A DNA stretch of 64,000 nt from an uncultured Prevotellaceae bacterium (GCA_900318645.1 ONLH01000008.1:1-64000); one strand, 5' to 3'. Shown: positions 43,677 to 52,583, numbered from the stretch's first letter. Program-made: numbers and translations. Notes: generated from the sequence alone by a model not told the origin.

Positions 43677-43707
43677 TTGTTCATTTCGACTTTTTTCGTT
43701 AATTTTG
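43677..43707 (+). promoter_or_regulatory. Promoter for nusB-yajC cluster
   Basis: TTG (43677-43679), 20 nt, TAATTTTG (43700-43707). It lies 21 nt upstream of the chosen nusB ATG and shows that the longer upstream frame from 43677 is not translated. Confidence 0.7.
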
Positions 43708-43727
43708 CAAGTTCAAAATTTGACATT

Positions 43728-44660
43728 ATGATAAATCGAGTATTAATCCGGACCAAGGTAGTACAGAATCTGTACTCATATATGCTTACCAAGCCTGATC
43801 GCACGCTTTCAAATGCGTTGAACGATTTGGAATCTAGTCTTGTAAAGACCTATGAGCTTTACCATTACCTGTTGCGTTTACCTGTAGAACTGACCCATAT
43901 TCAGGAAATGCGCCTTGACGAGGCTCGCAACAAGTATATGCCTAGTGAGGAGGACTTGAATCCCAACATGAAATTCGTCAACAACCGTCTTGTCGCTGCT
44001 CTTGCTTCTAATGAGCTGTTAAGCCGTTACGCCGAGGAGCACACGGTTACATGGAATGATGATCCCATCTTCCAACGCCTGATGCTTGATAAGATCCTCA
44101 AGAGCGATCTTTACAACGACTATATGGCTAACGAGGAGGACAGCATGGGCAATGATTGCCTTTTGTGGCAGCAGCTCATGAAGCAAGTCATCTTGCCTGA
44201 CGAGAATATGGCTGACGCGATAGAACAGCGCTCGCTGTTCTGGACCGAAGATGATATGGATTTGATCTTCCAGTTTGTGTCTAAGACCTTCCGCAGGCTT
44301 GCGGATGGAAATGAGGACGCCATTATGCCAATGTACAAGGATGAGGAAGACAGCCAGTTCGGTCGGGAACTGTTTACGGCTACTGTGTCCCTGATGCCTG
44401 AGAACAACACCCTTATCGATGAGCTGGTGCAGAGCAGCCGCTGGGACAAGAACCGTATTGTCCTGATGGACCGTATCATTATGTGTGCCGCTCTTGCCGA
44501 GGTTCGCACCTTTGACAAGATACCGACAGCTGTGAGTCTCAACGAGTATATTGAGCTGGCTAAGAACTTCAGCACGGCAGCTAGCGGCAAGTTTGTCAAT
44601 GGCATTCTCAACAATGCTGTCAAGCAGTTGCAAAAGGATGGTATCATCTTCAAGCACTAA
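43728..44660 (+). CDS. nusB: Transcription antitermination factor NusB (long Bacteroidetes form)
   Basis: The 310-residue protein starts with 'MINRVLIRTKVVQNLYSYM' and has the NusB fold in its C-terminal ~150 residues ('FVSKTFRRLADGNEDAIMPM', 'WDKNRIVLMDRIIMCAALAE', 'SLNEYIELAKNFS', 'FVNGILNNAV'). NusB binds boxA RNA with NusE (S10) and supports rRNA transcription. Bacteroidetes NusB is about twice as long as the ~140-residue E. coli protein because of an N-terminal helical extension, as here. The frame is open back to 43677, but that region contains the promoter, so the ATG at 43728 is used. It is first in the cluster nusB-yajC-ybbR-coaE. Confidence 0.93.
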   Translation: MINRVLIRTKVVQNLYSYMLTKPDRTLSNALNDLESSLVKTYELYHYLLRLPVELTHIQEMRLDEARNKYMPSEEDLNPNMKFVNNRLVAALASNELLSRYAEEHTVTWNDDPIFQRLMLDKILKSDLYNDYMANEEDSMGNDCLLWQQLMKQVILPDENMADAIEQRSLFWTEDDMDLIFQFVSKTFRRLADGNEDAIMPMYKDEEDSQFGRELFTATVSLMPENNTLIDELVQSSRWDKNRIVLMDRIIMCAALAEVRTFDKIPTAVSLNEYIELAKNFSTAASGKFVNGILNNAVKQLQKDGIIFKH

Positions 44661-44707
44661 TCAATAGTGAAACTAACTTTTTTAATCATAAATAAATATA
44701 GACTACT

Positions 44708-45049
44708 ATGCATAACTTGATTTTATTGCAAGCAGCAAGTGGCGCAGCCCCTGCTGGCGGTTTTGGCATGTCAAGCCTCATCATGATTGTGATGATCATT
44801 GCCATCTTCTACTTTTTCATGATTGCTCCGCAGCAGAAGAAACAGAAGAAAATCAATGCTTTCCGCGACGGTCTCCAGAAAGGTGACAAGGTGATGACTG
44901 CCGGTGGCATCTATGGCCGCATCCGCGAGGTCAGGGACAACTATGTCTTGCTTGAGATTGACCAGAACGTGACAATCAGGATTGATAAGAATTCCATTTA
45001 CCAGTCAATGCAGGATGTTGCCGAGACTGGTGCCGACGTCAAGAAATAA
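44708..45049 (+). CDS. yajC: Preprotein translocase subunit YajC
   Basis: The 113-residue protein has a single transmembrane helix at about 22-40 ('SSLIMIVMIIAIFYFFMIAP'). The cytoplasmic YajC motif 'QQKKQKKINAFRDGLQKGDK' and 'VMTAGGIYGRIREV' follow. YajC associates with the SecDF complex and assists Sec-dependent export at the inner membrane. The window encodes many exported proteins that would use this route. It lies 47 nt after nusB and 31 nt before the YbbR gene, in one operon. Confidence 0.95.
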   Translation: MHNLILLQAASGAAPAGGFGMSSLIMIVMIIAIFYFFMIAPQQKKQKKINAFRDGLQKGDKVMTAGGIYGRIREVRDNYVLLEIDQNVTIRIDKNSIYQSMQDVAETGADVKK

Positions 45050-45080
45050 TCACTGTTGCCCGATGCGGACAATCTGAAAG

Positions 45081-46043
45081 ATGAAGCTGCTGGAAACCAT
45101 CCGAGAAAAGTTGAGGGAATCGCCCCGTACGAGGTCGATTCTGCTATACTTGTTTTTTGTAATCATCTCGGCAGTATTCTGGAGTTTCTTGACTTTCAAC
45201 GGTGACATGCAGATGGAGATTGAGGTGCCTGTTGAGATCAGCAAGCCTAATAATGTACACTTGTTGAACAAGGTGCCTGACACCCTTACTGTCACCGTGC
45301 GTGACCGCGGATACCGCTTCTTTACCTACTTGTTTCACAAGACACCGAAGCTTACACTGCGCTTGACTGACTACAGTGACGGCAACAGTACCTTCAAGAT
45401 TGACCAGAGTCACTTGAAGAAGACGTTAGCTCCTGTACTTAACAAGCATGCTACCATCGTGAACGTGTTGCCCGAGACCATCAGTATCAGGTTCACCGAC
45501 CTGCCAGGCAAGAAAGTGCCCGTCAAGACTGATATTATTGTCGAGCCACGTGAGGATTACGCCCAATATGGAGCCTTGATACAAAGTCAGGACTCGGTAC
45601 TCGTCTTCAGTGATGCAAAAACGCTTAGCGAGATCAATCAGGTATTTACCTATCATGTCGAGGAACTTGAACTGACTGACACGTTGCGTCGCAGGGTGGC
45701 CATTGCTCCCATCAATGGTGCAGTTGTTGAGCCTCGCTCCATCGAGATTACTGTGCCTATCGAGAAATTGAAACAGCAGACCAGATCGGTCAAGATTGCT
45801 GTACGCAATGCTCCGGCAGGCGTGAAAATGCTGCTCTTCCCAAGTAGTGTGGAAGTGTCGTACCTGACACCCGTAAGTCGCATTACCGAGGATGCCGGCA
45901 TCACTGCTGTTGTGGATTACAATATGGTGGACGTCAATACCAGGAGCAACAAGGTGAAAGTGATGATCGGTGAAGTGCCTGCCGCTTACCAGGATGTAAA
46001 ATTCTCCCACGATAGTGTGGAGTACATTATCGAGAAACATTAG
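45081..46043 (+). CDS. YbbR-like domain protein
   Basis: The 320-residue protein has one N-terminal transmembrane helix (about 18-38, 'SILLYLFFVIISAVFWSFLT') followed by several YbbR-type beta repeats ('VPVEISKPNNVHLLNKVPD', 'LPGKKVPVKTDIIVEP', 'SIEITVPIEKL'). In Firmicutes the YbbR protein CdaR regulates the diadenylate cyclase CdaA. In Bacteroidetes the family member lies between yajC and coaE, as here, without cdaA in the operon, so its role is open. The bulk of the protein should be outside the inner membrane. It ends 2 nt before coaE. Confidence 0.88.
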   Translation: MKLLETIREKLRESPRTRSILLYLFFVIISAVFWSFLTFNGDMQMEIEVPVEISKPNNVHLLNKVPDTLTVTVRDRGYRFFTYLFHKTPKLTLRLTDYSDGNSTFKIDQSHLKKTLAPVLNKHATIVNVLPETISIRFTDLPGKKVPVKTDIIVEPREDYAQYGALIQSQDSVLVFSDAKTLSEINQVFTYHVEELELTDTLRRRVAIAPINGAVVEPRSIEITVPIEKLKQQTRSVKIAVRNAPAGVKMLLFPSSVEVSYLTPVSRITEDAGITAVVDYNMVDVNTRSNKVKVMIGEVPAAYQDVKFSHDSVEYIIEKH

Positions 46044-46045
46044 GC

Positions 46046-46627
46046 ATGGAGTTGATTGCCATCACTGGAGGCATCGGTAGCGGCAAGAGTGTTGTAGCTC
46101 ACATCGTCAAGGTCATGGGCTTTGAGGTCTATGATTGTGACTCGCGTGCACGAGCGTTGATGGCCGATGATGACGACGTGAAAAGTCAGCTGATTCAGGC
46201 TTTTGGAAAGGAAACGTATCTTGCCGACGGCTCATTGAACCGCCAGCACTTGAGTAAGGTGGCTTTTGGCGACGAGCAGGCTCTGGCTTGTCTCAATGCC
46301 ATTGTTCACCCGGCTACAGCGCGAGACCTACAGCATTGGGCTTCGTTACAAGCCTTGCAGGGAGCTAAGGCTGCTTTTGTCGAGACTGCATTGTTGCGAA
46401 CGGCAGCCTTGGACCGTGTCGTGGATGGAGTGTGGCATGTGACTGCTCCTGCCGATGTTCGCATCGGTCGTGTCATGGCACGCAGTGGTCTCACTTCACA
46501 GCAGGTCGAGGAACGCATGGCCGCTCAAGCGGCTGAGGACATCGTGGCTCCGGGCGAGCACGTGATTGTCAACGACAATTGTGATGCGCTCTTGCCACAG
46601 GTGATTAGACTGACCAATCATTTATAA
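46046..46627 (+). CDS. coaE: Dephospho-CoA kinase
   Basis: The 193-residue P-loop kinase phosphorylates the 3'-hydroxyl of dephospho-CoA, the last step of coenzyme A synthesis. The Walker A motif is GGIGSGKS (about 7-14), followed by 'VMGFEVYDCDSRARALMADD', 'LNAIVHPATARDL' and 'RSGLTSQQVEERMAAQ', all usual for CoaE. The length is typical. The cytosolic enzyme is co-transcribed with nusB, yajC and the YbbR gene, with a 2-nt spacing. It complements coaBC located 6 kb upstream. Confidence 0.95.
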   Translation: MELIAITGGIGSGKSVVAHIVKVMGFEVYDCDSRARALMADDDDVKSQLIQAFGKETYLADGSLNRQHLSKVAFGDEQALACLNAIVHPATARDLQHWASLQALQGAKAAFVETALLRTAALDRVVDGVWHVTAPADVRIGRVMARSGLTSQQVEERMAAQAAEDIVAPGEHVIVNDNCDALLPQVIRLTNHL

Positions 46628-46668
46628 ACAAAAACAATAACTAATTATCAACATTACCAATTCACATT

Positions 46669-47118
46669 ATGCTGAAGAAAATTTTATCTATCTCGGGACG
46701 TCCCGGACTTTACAAACTTGTTTCCTATGGCAAGAACATGTTGCTGGTTGAAGGCTTAGCCGATGCTCGCCGCTTTCCCGTACATTCACGTGAACGTGTG
46801 ATGTCGCTGGGTGACATTTCCATCTTTACTACTGCCGATGACCTGCCTCTGTCACAGGTACTGGAGAATATAGGAAAGAAATTTGACAACAAGGCTATCG
46901 ATGCCAAATCATATACTACTCCCGACCAGCTTCATGAGTTCATGGCCAGTGTGCTGGAGAATTGGGATGAGGATCGCGTACACAACAGCGACATCAAGAA
47001 AATCATCTCTTGGTATAACCTCCTCGTGAACGCTGGTATCACTGATTTTACCACCAAAGCCGAGGACGAAGACAACCAAGAAGGCGAAGAAGCCTCTAAC
47101 GAGGAGCCTAAAGCCTAA
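46669..47118 (+). CDS. DUF5606 family protein
   Basis: The 149-residue cytosolic protein begins 'MLKKILSISGRPGLYKLVSY' and continues 'GKNMLLVEGLADARRFPVHS', the conserved N-terminal domain of DUF5606. A helical part ('YTTPDQLHEFMASVLENWDE', 'IKKIISWYNLLVNAGITDF') and an acidic low-complexity tail rich in Glu and Asp (last ~20 residues) follow. The function of the family is unknown. Its place downstream of coaE is common in Bacteroidales. No signal peptide is present. The spacing to coaE is 41 nt and to the lipoprotein gene 14 nt. Confidence 0.88.
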   Translation: MLKKILSISGRPGLYKLVSYGKNMLLVEGLADARRFPVHSRERVMSLGDISIFTTADDLPLSQVLENIGKKFDNKAIDAKSYTTPDQLHEFMASVLENWDEDRVHNSDIKKIISWYNLLVNAGITDFTTKAEDEDNQEGEEASNEEPKA

Positions 47119-47132
47119 AAAAACTAGGCTCA

Positions 47133-47765
47133 ATGGCTATTAAAGGCAAAACGATACTTTATCTGGCAGCGGCGATTCTAATGTCGCTGCCAGTGGTGTC
47201 TTGCCGTAGTACTAGCCATAACACTCACACCTATCGTCCCTATCATGAGCGTCGCAACCGAGGTACATCGTCAACTGATGACCAATCGGCCACTACCAGC
47301 CAAGAAAAGAAAAAACCAATTCCCCAACAGGCACATGGCCTGGTGAGCGACGAGTGGGCCCGCCTAGACATCAAGTTAGGCCGGAAAGACAACAAAAAAC
47401 TCTATAAAGAGTTGAAGCGATGGTTGGGCACCCCCTACGTGTATGCCGCGCATGCTTGCGGAGAGGGTACTGACTGTTCAGGGATGGTGATGGAAGTCTA
47501 TCTGAAGGTCTATGATATCAAGGTACACCGCAATTCAGCCAAAATGCTTGAACAAAACTGCCAACCTATTGACCTGGATGATCTGCGTGAAGGCGATCTG
47601 GTCTTCTTTGCTACAGGAGGTGATGAGCGGGTTTCCCACGTCGGTATCTATCTGAAGGACCATAAATTTGTTCATGCTTCATCCTCGCGGGGTGTCTGCG
47701 TTGATGATCTTCGTCAGAATTACTACGCCACCCACTTCCATACAGCTGCCCGAGTCAACCATTAA
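47133..47765 (+). CDS. NlpC/P60 family lipoprotein, putative murein endopeptidase
   Basis: The 210-residue protein has a lipoprotein signal with lipidated Cys at residue 24 ('MSLPVVSC'), a linker rich in Ser, Thr and charged residues, and a C-terminal NlpC/P60 domain (about 85-210). The catalytic cysteine is C115 in 'GTDCSGMV', with H169 in 'RVSHVGIYL' and H181 in 'KFVHASSS'. Such enzymes cut the D-Glu/diaminopimelate bond of peptidoglycan stem peptides. The protein should be anchored at the outer membrane, facing the periplasm. It is followed 38 nt later by the CotH-dockerin gene, possibly in the same transcript. Confidence 0.93.
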   Translation: MAIKGKTILYLAAAILMSLPVVSCRSTSHNTHTYRPYHERRNRGTSSTDDQSATTSQEKKKPIPQQAHGLVSDEWARLDIKLGRKDNKKLYKELKRWLGTPYVYAAHACGEGTDCSGMVMEVYLKVYDIKVHRNSAKMLEQNCQPIDLDDLREGDLVFFATGGDERVSHVGIYLKDHKFVHASSSRGVCVDDLRQNYYATHFHTAARVNH

Positions 47766-47803
47766 ACTATGCAATTTATGCCATCCGTTATCGTTATACA
47801 GTT

Positions 47804-49711
47804 ATGAAAGCGAGCAATCTCACCAAGTCCGTTATAGCAACCATGCTGATTTTGTTGTCCCTGTCATCACAGGTGGCTGCTACTACGAGTTATGTGACAC
47901 TCAATGACGGGCGTTTTCTTGTTTTTCCTGACTCTTGTGTAGAGACCATGTCCACCGATGGTGGTTTTGTGTCGTTTACGGCCCCCGATGGAACCGTATA
48001 TTCCTATCCTTCACATGAAGTTGCATCGGTCAGCAGCCAATTTCCCAAGGATCTTCCTTACATCACATCCTTTGAGTTTGACAACAAGTATAATTATCAG
48101 TTGTTCACCGATGCTACTGGGGTCATTGACGATAATACCATCACGGTCGATGTGGCATGTATCGGTAAATGGTTGACGGCCTCTTTCAGCTTGTCGGACG
48201 CTGATGCACGAGCCTATGTTGACGGCATTGAGCAGGTGAGCCAGCAGAGTCGCCTGCGTTTTGACACTACACTGGTTTACACTGTGGGCTATCCCGGCTA
48301 CTATATCTTGGAACCTCAGCCATCGGGAGATTACATTCTAGTACCGTTCGGACATAAATACACAGTCAATGTGAACCATTTGGTTGACCAGGCAACAGCT
48401 GTACCGCGTATTGATATCAATACTGTCGGAGGTGTGAATATCACCAGTAAAAAATACTATGTAGATGCTGAAATTATCATTGATGGTGCTGGCGTATTCC
48501 CCTCAATGACCGATTCGGTGCAAATCAAAGGTCGTGGCAATTCCTCTTGGTCCAGTAACCCTGATGCCAAGAACCCTTACCGCTTGAAATTTGCTAATAA
48601 GGTAAAACCGTTTGGTCTTACAAAAGGTAAAAATTGGGTGCTGCTGGCCAACAAGATCAAGGGTTCCCAACTGACCAATGCCATCGGCATGAAGGCTGCG
48701 AGCTTGATGGGTACCGTGGCTCCTTGCCACATCATTCCCGTCGATCTCTATATCAACGGCACTTACAAGGGTAGCTATAATTTTACTGAGAAGATCGGCC
48801 TGGCCAACAACAGTGTGGACCTAGATGATGAGAATGTTGCAGCATTGCTTGAACTGGATACCTATTATGACGAAGCCACAGGCCAAAAGTTCCGCACTTC
48901 CTCGTTTAACTTGCCGGTAAACATTAAAGAGCCAGAGTTCAGCGAGGAAACTACTTTGCTCACTTTGAACGACATCAAACAGCGGTTTAATGACTTTGCC
49001 ACTGAGGTGGAGAATAGCGGCATTCTTTCTAATTTTGCTGATCTTGACCTCTTGGCACGCTACATGTTGTTAAATGATTTCATCTGTAATCTGGAGTTGT
49101 TCCACCCCAAGAGCGCCTTCTGCTACTACGAGAACGTCTTGGATCAGGATAGCAAGTTGTGCTTCGGACCCGCTTGGGATCTTGATTGGGCTTTCGGCTA
49201 TGATGCGACTCACTCATCAAGCTACTTCACCAATAACATCGATTGTGACTTTTTCCTCAAGTTGGTTCCATCTAGGTTCTTCGGCCGCATGGGCTACAAC
49301 CCTCAGTTAGCAAGCCAGATGTATTTGCTGTTTAAAGACTTTATTGCCAATGGTCTTGACGAATTGTGCGACTTCTGCCAGGACTACTATAACTACGCTG
49401 AGCCCTCGTTGAAGAATAACAAGGCAGCCGGTCTAGACTCTTTTAACTACGCGTCCCAGGTTCCCAATGCTGTCAACTGGCTTAGGGAGCGTGCTGCCTA
49501 TCTTGAAGAGGAATTAAAAGGTTACTATGAGAAGCCAGGAGATGTCAACTATGATAAGGAAGTGAATATCGGTGATATTACCGCCTTGACAGACGTTATC
49601 CTCGGAGGCAATGTCGATGTCCATACACACCGTCGTGCCGATGTCAACCTGGACGGGGAAGTCACCGTTGGAGACATCAGCCATTTGATTGATCTGATCG
49701 CCGATAATTGA
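47804..49711 (+). CDS. CotH kinase-like secreted protein with C-terminal dockerin
   Basis: The 635-residue protein has a signal peptide (about 1-27), a beta-rich N-terminal part (to about 210), a CotH domain (about 215-520) and a dockerin (about 579-635). CotH features are 'IKGRGNSSWSS' (about 240-250), 'NPYRLKFANK', 'WVLLANKIKGSQLTNAIGMK', 'YNFTEKIGL' and the metal-site motif 'WDLDWAFGYD'. Bacterial CotH from Bacillus spores is an atypical kinase that phosphorylates coat proteins. Here the protein is exported, so any target would be extracytoplasmic. The dockerin repeats are 'GDVNYDKEVNIGDITALTD' and 'ADVNLDGEVTVGDISHLID'. It ends 13 nt before the convergent SDR gene. Confidence 0.88.
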   Translation: MKASNLTKSVIATMLILLSLSSQVAATTSYVTLNDGRFLVFPDSCVETMSTDGGFVSFTAPDGTVYSYPSHEVASVSSQFPKDLPYITSFEFDNKYNYQLFTDATGVIDDNTITVDVACIGKWLTASFSLSDADARAYVDGIEQVSQQSRLRFDTTLVYTVGYPGYYILEPQPSGDYILVPFGHKYTVNVNHLVDQATAVPRIDINTVGGVNITSKKYYVDAEIIIDGAGVFPSMTDSVQIKGRGNSSWSSNPDAKNPYRLKFANKVKPFGLTKGKNWVLLANKIKGSQLTNAIGMKAASLMGTVAPCHIIPVDLYINGTYKGSYNFTEKIGLANNSVDLDDENVAALLELDTYYDEATGQKFRTSSFNLPVNIKEPEFSEETTLLTLNDIKQRFNDFATEVENSGILSNFADLDLLARYMLLNDFICNLELFHPKSAFCYYENVLDQDSKLCFGPAWDLDWAFGYDATHSSSYFTNNIDCDFFLKLVPSRFFGRMGYNPQLASQMYLLFKDFIANGLDELCDFCQDYYNYAEPSLKNNKAAGLDSFNYASQVPNAVNWLRERAAYLEEELKGYYEKPGDVNYDKEVNIGDITALTDVILGGNVDVHTHRRADVNLDGEVTVGDISHLIDLIADN

Positions 49712-49724
49712 GCTGTCTGTGAAT

Positions 49725-50453
49725 TTAGATTTTCAGGTGTCTCCAAATCAAATTTGGTAAGCAACGCCAAAATGGAGTCAACAGGCGGTAGCGCCAGTCA
49801 ATGACCTTGATATGCCGCTTATTATCGATAGCACTCACGATTTGGAGTGCTGCTTTTTCGGGCCTTAACATCATGGGATAATGGAAGTCTCCATTCAATA
49901 GGTCGGTATTAACAAAGCCTGGTCGGATATCCGTGAAGCGGATTTTCAGTTTACGTGCGTTGGCCTGCTGCTCTAATGCTTGGAGATAAAGATTCTGGAA
50001 AGCCTTAGTAGCCGAATAGGAAGGAGCGGGTCCGAGTCCCTTGGTGCCCGCAATTGAAGTGATGGCTGCAATGTGTCCTTCTCCAAGTTCGGCAAAGTAT
50101 CGGTAGGCCTCCCCAATCATGCGTGTAAAGCCCAGAGCGTTGGTGTTGACGGTCGCCATTTCAATGCTGGGCTCGAGCGTGCGGTTCTGTTTGCCGATGC
50201 CTGAGACATAAAAGAATAGATCCATGCCACCTAGGTGGTCAATGAGTTCGCGTAGCCGTGATGTGGCTTCATCGCTTGTGACGTCAATCGCCTGTACCAC
50301 TACCCTATCGGGAGCCATTTGCTTCAATTCCTGCAGTCTCTCCTCGCGTCGTGCTGCTACCCCCAGACGATAACCACGCGCTAGAAACAACTTTGCCACT
50401 TCACGCCCCATTCCTGATGAGGCCCCGATGATAATCACCCTTTTCGTCATCAA
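49725..50453 (-). CDS. Short-chain dehydrogenase/reductase
   Basis: The 242-residue SDR has the NADP-binding motif 'IIGASSGMGREVAKLFL' (TGxxxGxG type, G-A-S-S-G-M-G) near the N-terminus, a basic 'AARREE' that favours NADPH, and the catalytic YxxxK as 'YSATK' in 'GPAPSYSATKAFQNLY', preceded by the serine in 'AAITSIAG'. The C-terminal hydrophobic/aromatic part ('LTPFWRCLPNLIW') is typical of the group annotated as SDR oxidoreductases in Bacteroidales. The substrate is unknown. It follows the DAHP synthase gene by 29 nt and is probably co-transcribed with nadC and that gene. Confidence 0.9.
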   Translation of the reverse strand: MMTKRVIIIGASSGMGREVAKLFLARGYRLGVAARREERLQELKQMAPDRVVVQAIDVTSDEATSRLRELIDHLGGMDLFFYVSGIGKQNRTLEPSIEMATVNTNALGFTRMIGEAYRYFAELGEGHIAAITSIAGTKGLGPAPSYSATKAFQNLYLQALEQQANARKLKIRFTDIRPGFVNTDLLNGDFHYPMMLRPEKAALQIVSAIDNKRHIKVIDWRYRLLTPFWRCLPNLIWRHLKI

Positions 50454-50482
50454 TACCCTAATAACTTTTTCTCTTATTAAAT

Positions 50483-51547
50483 CTAAAGTGAAAGTTGTTG
50501 ACGTACGCTTTCCTCGTGGATGGCCTGCATGACACGCTGCGTGAAGTCAGTCTGCAATCCCAGTTGCTCTGCCTCATCAAGGCGCGCCGCTATCATGTCC
50601 TGATAACGCTGGGGCTGCACGACTCGCAGGTTATGGGCTCGCTTGAAACGGCCGATTTCCCGCGACACGCTCATGCGCCGTGCCAGTACAGCCAGCAGTT
50701 CGTGGTCACAGTCGTCAATCTGCTGGCGCAAGAGGTCCAACTCGTCTTCAATAGGTGCTCCAGAACGCACTACCAAGCGACGCAGGATAGCGCCAAGGTC
50801 TTGGGGTGTGACTTGCTGTGCGCTGTCGCTTAGAGCCTGGTCAGGATGGCAATGGCTCTCGATCATCAAGCCGTCAAAGCCTGTGTCAAGGGCAATCTGT
50901 GACAGGGATTCCACATATTTCCGCTTGCCACCGATGTGGGACGGGTCACACAGGATTGTCATCCCTGGAGCAAGGCGCCTCAGTTCGAAGGGGATGTGCC
51001 ACTGCGGATTGTTGCGGTAGATGTGTTCGCCAGCCGAACTAAATCCACGATGCACGGCACCGATGCGGGTGATGCCAGCCCCCATAATTCGTTGCAAGGC
51101 TCCCAGCCACAGGTCAAGATCTGGATTGAGGGGATTCTTGACAAGCACTGTTACCTCGTTATGGCCTCGGAGCATATCGGCAATCTCCTGCATGGCAAAA
51201 GGATTGGTACTCGTCCGTGCTCCCATCCACAAGATGTCAATGCCGGCATCCAGTGCTGCCTTCACGTGGTCGATGGTCGCTACCTCGGTAGCCACCAGCA
51301 TTCCCGTTTCGCGTTTAACGGTCTGCAACCAAGGCAATCCCCTGTCACCCACGCCCTCAAATCCGCCTGGCATGGTGCGTGGCTTCCAGATGCCAGCCCT
51401 GAAGATCTTCACGCCGATGCTACTCAATGCCCTTGCGGCATCGAGTGTCTGTTCTTCGGTTTCGGCACTGCATGGCCCGGCAATGACTATGGGTGCTCCA
51501 TCATCATAGCCGGGAAACGACAGCGGTTGGATGTCCTGAAGTTTCAT
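50483..51547 (-). CDS. Bifunctional 3-deoxy-7-phosphoheptulonate synthase / chorismate mutase
   Basis: The 354-residue fusion has an N-terminal DAHP synthase domain (about 1-265): 'IVIAGPCSAETEEQTLDAAR', 'FRAGIWKPRT', 'ILWMGARTSTNPFA', 'LVKNPLNPDLDLW', 'CDPSHIGGKRKYV', 'LMIESHCHPDQALSD'. A C-terminal AroQ-type chorismate mutase follows (about 268-350): 'ELDLLRQQIDDCDHELLAVL', 'ARRMSVSREIGRFKR'. The first domain starts the shikimate pathway from PEP and erythrose 4-phosphate; the second makes prephenate. This layout is common in Bacteroidetes, where the mutase can also serve as an allosteric sensor. No other aromatic amino acid gene is adjacent. A repeat-containing 90-bp spacer separates it from nadC. 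Confidence 0.94.
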   Translation of the reverse strand: MKLQDIQPLSFPGYDDGAPIVIAGPCSAETEEQTLDAARALSSIGVKIFRAGIWKPRTMPGGFEGVGDRGLPWLQTVKRETGMLVATEVATIDHVKAALDAGIDILWMGARTSTNPFAMQEIADMLRGHNEVTVLVKNPLNPDLDLWLGALQRIMGAGITRIGAVHRGFSSAGEHIYRNNPQWHIPFELRRLAPGMTILCDPSHIGGKRKYVESLSQIALDTGFDGLMIESHCHPDQALSDSAQQVTPQDLGAILRRLVVRSGAPIEDELDLLRQQIDDCDHELLAVLARRMSVSREIGRFKRAHNLRVVQPQRYQDMIAARLDEAEQLGLQTDFTQRVMQAIHEESVRQQLSL

Positions 51548-51549
51548 TT

Positions 51550-51638
51550 TTTTAGACCTTAGACGCTAGGTGTTTTCACGGCCACGCCAAGGCGAGGCCC
51601 GACACTCCTAACTCCTCATTTCTAACTCCTCACTGAAA
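51550..51638 (-). repeat. Repeat-like spacer between nadC and the DAHP synthase gene
   Basis: In gene direction, seven bases after the nadC TAG, come 7-bp units of GAGGAGTTAG/AAATGAG type. Next is an imperfect GC-rich hairpin (GGCCTCGCC / GGCGTGGCC) and CTAGCGTCTAAGGTCTAA, similar to the 8-bp units near 12960. It belongs to the same class of spacer but lacks the GCATCCGC core. Confidence 0.55.
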
Positions 51639-52487
51639 CTAGCAGGCCTTAAAGCTCATGTCAAGTGACTTGATGGAATGAGTCAAGGCACCTACCGAAA
51701 TATAGTCCACACCGCACTCGCCATAGGCACGCAACGTGTCAATGGTGATGCCGCCGCTAGACTCGGTCTCTACCCTGCCGTCAATGATTTCAACTGCCTT
51801 GCGAGTGTTCTCGACGCTGAAGTTGTCAAGCATTACACGATCCACGCCACCGTGGTCCAGCACTTGTTGCAATTCATCGAAGTTACGCACTTCGATTTCG
51901 ATCTTCAGGTCTTTGCCATTCTCCTTACACCACCGGTGGGCATTCTCAATAGCAGGCACGATGCCGCCAGCAAAGTCCACATGGTTGTCCTTGAGAAGGA
52001 TCATGTCAAACAGACCGATGCGGTGGTTGCAACCGCCACCAATCTTGACAGCCTCTTTTTCCAGGATACGCATGCCAGGCGTAGTCTTGCGAGTGTCAAG
52101 TACACGGGTCTTGAGACCTTCCAGGCACTTGGCATAGCGGGCGGTGGTGGTTGCCACGCCGCTCATGCGCTGCATGATGTTGAGCATCAGACGCTCGGTC
52201 TGCAACAGTGAACGCACCTTGCCCGTCACGACGAAAGCGATATCTCCAGGCTTGACGTGGGCGCCGTCCTCGATCATGACCTCCATCTTCAACTCGGGGT
52301 CAAATTTATGGAACACGCGACGTGCTATTTCCACTCCAGCCAGGATACCCTCTTCTTTCACGATCAGGCGTTGGCGCCCCATCTCGTCGGCAGGGATGCA
52401 GCACAACGTGGTAGCGTCACCGTCACCTATGTCCTCGGCAAAGGCCAAGTCGATCAATTCATCAATCAGTTCTTCTCTTGTTTTCAT
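51639..52487 (-). CDS. nadC: Nicotinate-nucleotide pyrophosphorylase (carboxylating)
   Basis: The 282-residue enzyme makes nicotinate mononucleotide from quinolinate and PRPP in de novo NAD synthesis. Family segments are 'LAFAEDIGDGDATT' near the N-terminus, 'RSLLQTERLMLNIMQRMSGV', 'VLDTRKTTPGMRILEKEAVK' with the PRPP/quinolinate-binding basic residues, 'GGGCNHRIGLFDMILLKDNH', 'EIEVRNFDEL' and 'DRVMLDNFS'. The frame is open far upstream (to 52811) through the rlmH gene on the other strand. The ATG at 52487 gives the family length and follows a TAACTTTG box. It shares a divergent promoter region with rlmH. Confidence 0.95.
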   Translation of the reverse strand: MKTREELIDELIDLAFAEDIGDGDATTLCCIPADEMGRQRLIVKEEGILAGVEIARRVFHKFDPELKMEVMIEDGAHVKPGDIAFVVTGKVRSLLQTERLMLNIMQRMSGVATTTARYAKCLEGLKTRVLDTRKTTPGMRILEKEAVKIGGGCNHRIGLFDMILLKDNHVDFAGGIVPAIENAHRWCKENGKDLKIEIEVRNFDELQQVLDHGGVDRVMLDNFSVENTRKAVEIIDGRVETESSGGITIDTLRAYGECGVDYISVGALTHSIKSLDMSFKAC

Positions 52488-52517
52488 ATCGTATGTGAAT
52501 TTAATGATTTCAGACCA

Positions 52518-52554
52518 CAAAGTTAGGAAAGTTTCGGCTGTTTTGCTAATTTTG
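52518..52554. promoter_or_regulatory. Divergent -7 boxes for nadC and rlmH
   Basis: TAACTTTG lies on the minus strand (52525-52518), 30 nt before the nadC ATG. TAATTTTG lies on the plus strand (52547-52554), 29 nt before the rlmH ATG. The -33 elements are weak on both sides. Confidence 0.55.
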
Positions 52555-52583
52555 TGCCAGATTTTAGTCAGAATGGTTGAATT

